Notes under the pieces: generated by a model
What the model saw: only the letters and a program-made list of their open reading frames with translations
Databases searched by the model: none
What the model was told of the DNA's origin: nothing
Source: Actinomycetota bacterium
GTDB lineage: Bacteria > Actinomycetota > Acidimicrobiia > Acidimicrobiales > UBA8592
Assembly (NCBI GenBank): GCA_002712415.1
Contig: PATO01000039.1
Location: 1 to 6,430 of the forward strand
Direction of reading: 5' to 3'
DNA: 6,430 bases
Part shown: positions 1 to 4,417 of the stretch, in pieces
How positions within the stretch are numbered: the first letter of the stretch is position 1
Layout: the number at the start of each line of letters is the position of its first letter
Program-made: the position numbers and the translations under genes

Positions 1-2
1 CA

Positions 3-1181
3 AGGTTCTTGAGCGAAATCCTTAATGATGCTGGAGTCGCTTGCGTTTCTAACACATCAGGAGCGAATCTCAAAAGTGGTGTGGCAACTGCATTACTCAC
101 TAAAGAACGACATCAAGACATGGGAGTGCTCGAAGTTGACGAAGCTGCTTTACCCGAAGTCGTCAAGGAGAGCAGGCCTCGTATGTTGATTCTTATGAAT
201 TTGTTTCGGGACCAGCTTGACAGGTACGGAGAACTTGAAAGCATCGCCAAACGATGGAGAGAAATGGTTCTTGAACTTCATCCAGATACGAAACTATTGG
301 TGAATGCTGATGATCCAGTTCTTGCAGCTATTGGATTACAAAGACCTGGCTCTATTTTCTTCGGGCTTGGAGACGCATCTAGTTACTCACGCGACGAGTT
401 ACAGCACGCATCAGATTCTTCAAACTGTCCGCAGTGCTCTGCACCGCTATCTTATAACCATGTCACGTTAAGCCATATGGGGGATTGGAAATGCGAAGAT
501 TGTGAATTAAGTAGACCGCACCTTGATTTTGCCACCTCTCAGATCCAACTGGATGGGATAAATCAGAGTGTATTTACTATTTTAGATAATTCGAGTCGCC
601 AAGAAATCTCATCAAGCATGCCTGGCCTTCACAATGTTTATAATGCTCTTGCTGCCTTTTCGGCTGCAAGTGAACTGGGTATTGACCATGGGGGTATTGC
701 TTCTTCCATCAGTCAAACGGTTGCAGCATTCGGAAGGACCGAGAAAGTAGCGTTTTGTGATCGAGAAATACACATTTTGCTTGCCAAGAACCCTGCAGGA
801 GCAAATGCGAACATCGATACTCTTCTTCTACACTCAGGTCCGCTTCATCTATGCGTATTATTAAATGACCGAATCGCTGATGGACGAGATGTGAGTTGGG
901 TTTGGGATGTTGACTACGAAAGGGTTCTCACCAGAGTTGAAACGCTTCATGTCGGCGGTGAACGTTCTTACGACCTTGCGTTACGTTTTCTTTATGGCGG
1001 ATTTGAGAAAGATATAATAGAGGTTGCAGATAGTGTCCCAGATCTTTTGGACAGTTTGGTCTCCTCAACGCCAAAACACAGTAATATTTTTGTCTTGCCG
1101 TCCTATACCGCAATGCTTGATTTGAGAGATGAACTTGTTAGACGAAATGCAACCCATGCTTTTTGGGAGGATGGCAAATGA
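3..1181 (+). CDS. murT: Lipid II isoglutaminyl synthase, Mur-ligase-like subunit MurT (5' partial)
   Basis: MurT is the ATP-dependent subunit of the cytoplasmic MurT-GatD complex; it activates the alpha-carboxyl of D-Glu in lipid II, and ammonia from GatD converts it to D-isoglutamine. The reading frame is open from the first full codon at position 3, so the TTG at 9 is internal: the residues there (VSNTSGANLKSGVATALL) belong to the Mur-ligase core, and the P-loop (GTNGKT) must lie upstream. About 392 residues are visible, with perhaps 40-70 missing. Seen in order: the Mur-ligase middle domain with LEVDEAALP, NLFRDQLDRYGEL and LLVNADDP; a four-cysteine zinc ribbon (Cys codons at 426, 435, 492 and 501; CPQC and CEDC), an insertion typical of MurT; GLHNVYNALAAF; then the C-terminal DUF1727 domain with LAKNPAGANANI and DGRDVSWVWDVDYE. 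The last motif carries the Asp reported to complete the GatD catalytic triad. The stop overlaps the gatD start, so the subunits are probably made together. Confidence 0.96.
   Translation, partial: RFLSEILNDAGVACVSNTSGANLKSGVATALLTKERHQDMGVLEVDEAALPEVVKESRPRMLILMNLFRDQLDRYGELESIAKRWREMVLELHPDTKLLVNADDPVLAAIGLQRPGSIFFGLGDASSYSRDELQHASDSSNCPQCSAPLSYNHVTLSHMGDWKCEDCELSRPHLDFATSQIQLDGINQSVFTILDNSSRQEISSSMPGLHNVYNALAAFSAASELGIDHGGIASSISQTVAAFGRTEKVAFCDREIHILLAKNPAGANANIDTLLLHSGPLHLCVLLNDRIADGRDVSWVWDVDYERVLTRVETLHVGGERSYDLALRFLYGGFEKDIIEVADSVPDLLDSLVSSTPKHSNIFVLPSYTAMLDLRDELVRRNATHAFWEDGK
1165..1170 (+). promoter_or_regulatory. Strong Shine-Dalgarno that fixes the gatD start
   Basis: GGGAGG lies 7 bases before the ATG at 1178. 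It selects that ATG over the in-frame TTG at 1163, which would overlap the Shine-Dalgarno itself and add five residues not expected of GatD. Confidence 0.85.
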
Positions 1182-1918
1182 CAGAAGTTCGTATATGTCA
1201 TCTTTACCCAAACCATATGAATATTTATGGGGATCGAGGGAATATCTCTGTTCTAACAAAAAGACTTCACTGGCGCGGCTACTCTTCTTCGGTAACCAAT
1301 ATAGGGATTGGTGATAAGTTCGTACCGGATGATTTTGACCTTTGCTATTTAGGTGGGGGGCAAGATAAAGATCAGAACCTCATTGCTGTTGACCTAGCGG
1401 AGAAGGCACCTGCTATACGTTCAGCAGCTGATGATGGAATTGCATTCTTGTGGGTATGTGGTGGCATCCAATTAGCGGGAAAAAGATACCTTGATGCTTC
1501 TGGAAGCGAACTTCTTGGTGTCGGCATACTTGACCTTGAAACAATCGCTGGAACAGAGCGTCTTATCGGAGACATAGCCATAAGGTCCTGTGTAGATGGC
1601 GCAGAATTTACTGTGGTCGGGTATGAGAACCACATAGGACAAACTTATCTCGGGTCAGATTCTCGTCCGCTTGGAAAAGTGCTACATGGGTTCGGCAATA
1701 ATTCTTTTGACCAAGTTGAAGGAGCAGTTCAACAGCGTGTAATAGGAACATACCTGCATGGGCCATTGCTCCCCAAGAATCCTGAATTGGCTGATTTAAT
1801 TCTAACTTGGGCATTAGCGCATAGAACTTCAGAATCGATTTCTCTGGAGAAATTAGACGATGACTTTGCAATCCATGCTCACCAAAGGGCTGTTGCTCGG
1901 GCTGGACTGAAACGTTGA
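1178..1918 (+). CDS. gatD: Lipid II isoglutaminyl synthase, glutaminase subunit GatD
   Basis: GatD is a CobB/CobQ-like class I glutamine amidotransferase (246 residues, normal length). It hydrolyses glutamine and passes ammonia to MurT for amidation of D-Glu in lipid II. Motifs seen: N-terminal HLYPNHMNIYGDRGN; YLGGGQDKDQ at about 57-66; nucleophile Cys94 in WVCGGIQLAGKRY; Arg128 in ERLIGDI; GYENHIGQTYLG at 148-159; and the catalytic His194 in GTYLHGPLLPKNPELAD. Cys94 and Arg128 fall at the same residue numbers I recall for the Staphylococcus aureus enzyme, where His189 corresponds to His194 here. The ATG at 1178 overlaps the murT stop (ATGA) and has a good Shine-Dalgarno, so translational coupling with equal subunit output is likely. 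One small oddity is that the usual ENHGGRT reads ENHIGQT. The C-terminal 25 residues (DDDFAIHAHQRAVARAGLKR) are typical of actinobacterial GatD. Confidence 0.96.
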   Translation: MTEVRICHLYPNHMNIYGDRGNISVLTKRLHWRGYSSSVTNIGIGDKFVPDDFDLCYLGGGQDKDQNLIAVDLAEKAPAIRSAADDGIAFLWVCGGIQLAGKRYLDASGSELLGVGILDLETIAGTERLIGDIAIRSCVDGAEFTVVGYENHIGQTYLGSDSRPLGKVLHGFGNNSFDQVEGAVQQRVIGTYLHGPLLPKNPELADLILTWALAHRTSESISLEKLDDDFAIHAHQRAVARAGLKR

Positions 1919-1924
1919 GATGGG

Positions 1925-1961
1925 TTGCACCTAGTAGGCTTTTAAGGGCTAGGTTTTAGGT
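1925..1961 (+). promoter_or_regulatory. Candidate leaderless promoter of the rhomboid-like gene
   Basis: A TAnnnT hexamer (TAGGTT, 1950-1955) sits exactly 6 bases before the ATG at 1962, the spacing expected when transcription starts at the A of the ATG, as is common in actinobacteria. A weak -35-like TTGCAC lies at 1925-1930 with a 19-base spacer. No Shine-Dalgarno is well placed: AAGGG at 1944-1948 is 13 bases from the ATG. The block CTTTTAAGGGCTAG (1939-1952) recurs, two bases shorter, before nucS. Confidence 0.5.
1929..1954. repeat. Short inverted repeat between gatD and the rhomboid-like gene
   Basis: ACCTAG at 1929-1934 is perfectly complementary to CTAGGT at 1949-1954, with a 14-base loop. 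The right arm overlaps the proposed -10 box, so it could be an operator-like site. The following T-run is only four bases and the stem is weak, so a terminator for gatD is less likely. A 6-bp stem may also be chance. Confidence 0.25.
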
Positions 1962-2849
1962 ATGTCAGACCGGTTTTCGTATTCGAATCCTTGGGCGGGA
2001 GGGAATGAGCCGTGGTTTAGGGTTGGACGAGTTGATGTCACTACCACTGTCGCTCTAATTTCTTTGGGGATTCTCTCAGCTTTCATTTGGGCTCTCGAGG
2101 GTGTGCAGCATGAATTTAGTAGAAAAATTCTTCTAAATTCAGATAAGGTGTCTGACGGTGAAATATGGAGATTGGTTACTTGGCCTCTGGTGAATGAGCC
2201 CTCTATTTGGACGATATTTCTTTTCTTTATTCTTTACTTACTTGGAAACCAGCTTGAGAACTTAATGGGAAGGCGACCATTCATGTTTTTCTTGCTTTTG
2301 CTTACCGTACTTCCGGGAACTGCCGTTTTTCTTTACGGACTCGGGAACTCTTCATCTCAGCTAATGTACGGACTTAGATATGTTGAACTTGGTGTTTTGA
2401 TTGCTTTTGCTGCACAGTACCCAACAGCTCGTTTCTGGCCGGGTGTTCCAGCTTATGGGATAGTAGGAGTCATTTTCGGCCTTGATATTCTTCAAGCATT
2501 ATCAGTTCGGTCAGGACCTCAACTCATAATGCTTATAGCTGTTGCTGCAACTGCCCTTGTTGGTTTTCGATCGTTTGGCTATGCAAATGATCTCCAATGG
2601 ATCCCTAAAGTGCGTTTGCCATCCGTGGTAACTGGGATGTCTCCAGTTCGGCGCTCGAGAGGGACTAGACGCTCTAGCAGGCGACGGCACTTAAAAACAG
2701 TAACTGAGATAAGAGAAAATAGCGCTGAGCGCGAGATCGACAAGATCTTAGATCAGGTTGCTGAGTCAGGCATCAATAGCCTCAGCAAGACACAACGAAA
2801 AAAACTTGAAGAGCACTCAAAAAAGCTCCGAAAGAGGCGTGATGAATAG
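1962..2849 (+). CDS. Rhomboid-fold integral membrane protein, probably protease-dead
   Basis: The protein has 295 residues, with about six hydrophobic segments near residues 28-47, 82-97, 105-126, 137-151, 161-181 and 187-203. Rhomboid-family marks are the loop motif GEIWRLVTWPLV (66-77, the family's WR element) and LGNQLENLMGRRPFMFF (94-110, matching the LG..lE...G pattern). The C-terminus has a very basic stretch (RRSRGTRRSSRRRH, 230-243) and then a soluble helical segment (EREIDKILDQVAESGINSLSKTQRKKLEE, about 256-284) like the short DUF6576-type tail of many bacterial rhomboid-like proteins. The active site is missing: no GxSG where the catalytic Ser should be (LRYVELGVLIAFA, 138-150), no H/N-rich sequence in helix 2, and no His in the last helix (AVAATALVGFRSFG). 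It is therefore probably a non-proteolytic pseudo-rhomboid; the role is unknown. The ATG start has no good Shine-Dalgarno but has a -10-like box 6 bases upstream. Confidence 0.8.
   Translation: MSDRFSYSNPWAGGNEPWFRVGRVDVTTTVALISLGILSAFIWALEGVQHEFSRKILLNSDKVSDGEIWRLVTWPLVNEPSIWTIFLFFILYLLGNQLENLMGRRPFMFFLLLLTVLPGTAVFLYGLGNSSSQLMYGLRYVELGVLIAFAAQYPTARFWPGVPAYGIVGVIFGLDILQALSVRSGPQLIMLIAVAATALVGFRSFGYANDLQWIPKVRLPSVVTGMSPVRRSRGTRRSSRRRHLKTVTEIRENSAEREIDKILDQVAESGINSLSKTQRKKLEEHSKKLRKRRDE
2111..2141. repeat. Near-perfect 31-base inverted repeat inside the rhomboid-like gene
   Basis: Arms of 14 bases (2111-2124 and 2128-2141) are complementary at 13 of 14 positions around an AAA loop; the left arm is TGAATTTAGTAGAA and the right TTCTTCTAAATTCA. 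It lies in codons for about residues 50-60 (EFSRKILLN), just after the first membrane segment. It is AT-rich and lacks a following T-run, so it does not look like a terminator. Whether it acts in RNA or as a protein-binding site is unknown. Confidence 0.6.
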
Positions 2850-2933
2850 TCAGCGTGACACAATCAAAACCTGCAGGATTTGCCTGATCCAACGACGTCC
2901 TTTCAAACTTCGTTCTGTTTAGAAGTTAATCTT

Positions 2934-3677
2934 TTGGCTACTGAATCTGACTTCATTCTCGCAAGGGAATCAGCGACGCTGGCAGGCCAGTTACTTTTGT
3001 TATTGAGAGATACAGCAAAGAGCAGCAATATTACATCGGGAACTTTGGGGAAAATTGCTGATCAAAGATCTCATGAGTTGCTACATAAGATCATTACTGA
3101 TGTTTTCCCAAATGATGCGATCCTATCAGAGGAGCAAGAGGATAGTCTTGAAAGACTTGGTTCAGATCGCGTTTGGATTATAGACCCCCTTGACGGAACA
3201 AAAGAGTTTGAGGAGGCTGGCCGAACAGATTGGGCAGTTCATGTTGCACTTGCAGAAAGCGGAATTCCAACAGCAGGAGCGGTTGCGATACCTAGTATCG
3301 GGACTACATTCTGTAGTAATGATAAGCGAACCAAGCATAAAGAAATTCGTGAAGTTCGAGTCATTTGTAGCCGGACTAGACCTGGTCCTGCAGCCCAAAT
3401 AATTGCCGAGAAGTTATCTGGCAGAATAATGCGCTTGGGCTCTGCAGGAGCAAAGGCAATGGCGATAGTTTCAGGAGATGCAGAAATTTATGTCCACACT
3501 GGTGGTCAATATGAGTGGGATAGTTGTGCTCCCGTAGCAGTTGCGTTGGCAAGCGGCTTACATGCATCGCGATTAGATGGATCACCTCTTATTTACAATC
3601 AGAGTGACACGTACGTCCCTGACCTCTTGATTTGTCGAAAAGAATTAGCAGATAGTGCTCTAGCTGTTTTCAACTAA
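2934..3677 (+). CDS. cysQ: 3'(2'),5'-bisphosphate nucleotidase, inositol monophosphatase superfamily (CysQ-like)
   Basis: This is a cytoplasmic Mg2+-dependent, typically lithium-sensitive phosphatase. CysQ enzymes remove the 3'-phosphate of PAP, a by-product of sulfate assimilation and sulfotransfer; actinobacterial members can also act on inositol phosphates or fructose bisphosphate. Using the TTG at 2934 it has 247 residues. Metal-site motifs are all present: SEEQED (65-70, EE pair), DPLDGTKEF (84-92, DPxDGT) and WDSCAPVAVALASG (195-208, WDxxAP). VICSRTRPGP, LGSAGAKAMAIVSGDAEIYVHTGGQYEWDS and ASRLDGSPLIYNQ match the mycobacterial CysQ pattern closely. The start is uncertain: only TTG codons are available. 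The one at 2934 has AGAAG 8 bases upstream and fits the family N-terminus (helix then AGQLLLLLR); the one at 2880 would add 18 residues but its AGGA is a single base away. The upstream gene ends at 2849, so cotranscription is plausible. Confidence 0.92.
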   Translation: MATESDFILARESATLAGQLLLLLRDTAKSSNITSGTLGKIADQRSHELLHKIITDVFPNDAILSEEQEDSLERLGSDRVWIIDPLDGTKEFEEAGRTDWAVHVALAESGIPTAGAVAIPSIGTTFCSNDKRTKHKEIREVRVICSRTRPGPAAQIIAEKLSGRIMRLGSAGAKAMAIVSGDAEIYVHTGGQYEWDSCAPVAVALASGLHASRLDGSPLIYNQSDTYVPDLLICRKELADSALAVFN

Positions 3678-3700
3678 TGCTTTTAGGCTAGAGTCTCAGG
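3667..3700 (+). promoter_or_regulatory. Candidate leaderless promoter of nucS
   Basis: The -10-like TAGAGT (3689-3694, TAnnnT) lies exactly 6 bases before the ATG at 3701. A possible -35, TTTTCA (3667-3672), sits 16 bases upstream, overlapping the end of cysQ. AGG directly abuts the ATG and is too close to serve as a Shine-Dalgarno. CTTTTAGGCTAG (3680-3691) closely repeats the block before the rhomboid-like gene. The inference is a transcript starting at the ATG. Confidence 0.55.
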
Positions 3701-4360
3701 ATGCGGATAATCGTACTCCAGTGCTCTGTATCTTACGAGGGGAGGCTTGAGGCCTACCTCCCTTCAGCTAAAAGACTGATATTAAGTAAATCAGATGGAT
3801 GCGTCGCCATACATGCAGATGGTGGAGCTTATAAGCCCTTAATGTGGATGAACGCACCCAACAGGATTACGGAGTCTCCTGAAGAGTGGGTAGTTGCCAA
3901 TCCCAAGGGCGAGAAACTTCGGATCAGAATTGAAGAAATCTTTTCAGATACTTCGCATGAATTTGGCGATGATCCTGGGTTAACTAAGGATGGAGTTGAA
4001 GCTCACCTTCAGGAATTACTTTCCGAGAATCCGGGAAGTCTAGAGGAAGGGCTAACGCTAAGCAAAAGGGAATATTTCACTGATATAGGCCCCGTAGATT
4101 TACTATGTCGAGATGCTAATGGAATTGCGGTAGCAGTCGAAATAAAGCGCAAAGGCGGCATTGACGGAGTGGAGCAGCTTGCACGTTATCTTGAGTATCT
4201 AAACAAAGACCCTAAATTGAAACCAGTGCGTGGGATTTTCGCAGCTCAGCAAATAGCTCCGCAAGCGAAGACACTGGCGAAAGACAGAGAAATTGAAACT
4301 GTTGAAATTGACTACGATGAATTAAGAGGATTGCAATCCGATACTCTCCGCCTTTTCTAG
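3701..4360 (+). CDS. nucS: Endonuclease NucS (EndoMS), non-canonical mismatch repair
   Basis: NucS/EndoMS cuts both strands at mismatched base pairs and underlies mutation avoidance in actinobacteria and many archaea that lack MutS/MutL. The 219 residues are normal for the family. The N-terminal DNA-binding/dimerisation domain is recognisable from [23 protein letters not shown] and SVHAD-like [22 protein letters not shown]. The C-terminal RecB-like nuclease domain shows Asp133 (GPVDLLCRD), Glu147-x-Lys149 (AVEIKRKG) and Gln159 ([12 protein letters not shown]), with [11 protein letters not shown] just before. The last residues, LQSDTLRLF, match the C-terminal motif used to bind the sliding clamp. 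All expected catalytic residues are present, so the enzyme should be active. A promoter-like box precedes it, so it may be transcribed independently of cysQ. Confidence 0.96.
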   Translation: MRIIVLQCSVSYEGRLEAYLPSAKRLILSKSDGCVAIHADGGAYKPLMWMNAPNRITESPEEWVVANPKGEKLRIRIEEIFSDTSHEFGDDPGLTKDGVEAHLQELLSENPGSLEEGLTLSKREYFTDIGPVDLLCRDANGIAVAVEIKRKGGIDGVEQLARYLEYLNKDPKLKPVRGIFAAQQIAPQAKTLAKDREIETVEIDYDELRGLQSDTLRLF

Positions 4361-4417
4361 GATTCAGGTAGATACTGATCCATTTCTTGATGAATAATAA
4401 AGTATTGTGAGAACATA

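Noticed and set aside
9..11. TTG at 9 as the true murT start
   Set aside because: The frame is open upstream and a start here would remove the ATP-binding P-loop that every Mur ligase-type protein needs; the gene is simply cut by the window edge.
1163..1177. TTG at 1163 as the gatD start
   Set aside because: It overlaps the GGGAGG Shine-Dalgarno that serves the ATG at 1178, and the extra residues do not fit the family N-terminus.
1065..1259. Minus-strand open frame across the murT/gatD junction
   Set aside because: It lies opposite two strongly conserved genes, has no recognisable motif, and is best explained as a shadow frame.
1295..1312. Inverted repeat ACCAAT / ATTGGT with a 6-base loop in gatD
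   Set aside because: A 6-bp stem inside a well-conserved coding region is expected by chance at this window size.
4361..4417. Possible terminator after nucS
   Set aside because: The only pairing I found is ATTCA with TGAAT over a long loop, with no GC-rich stem or T-run. The gap is AT-rich and may hold a promoter (TATTGT at 4403), but no -35 could be placed.
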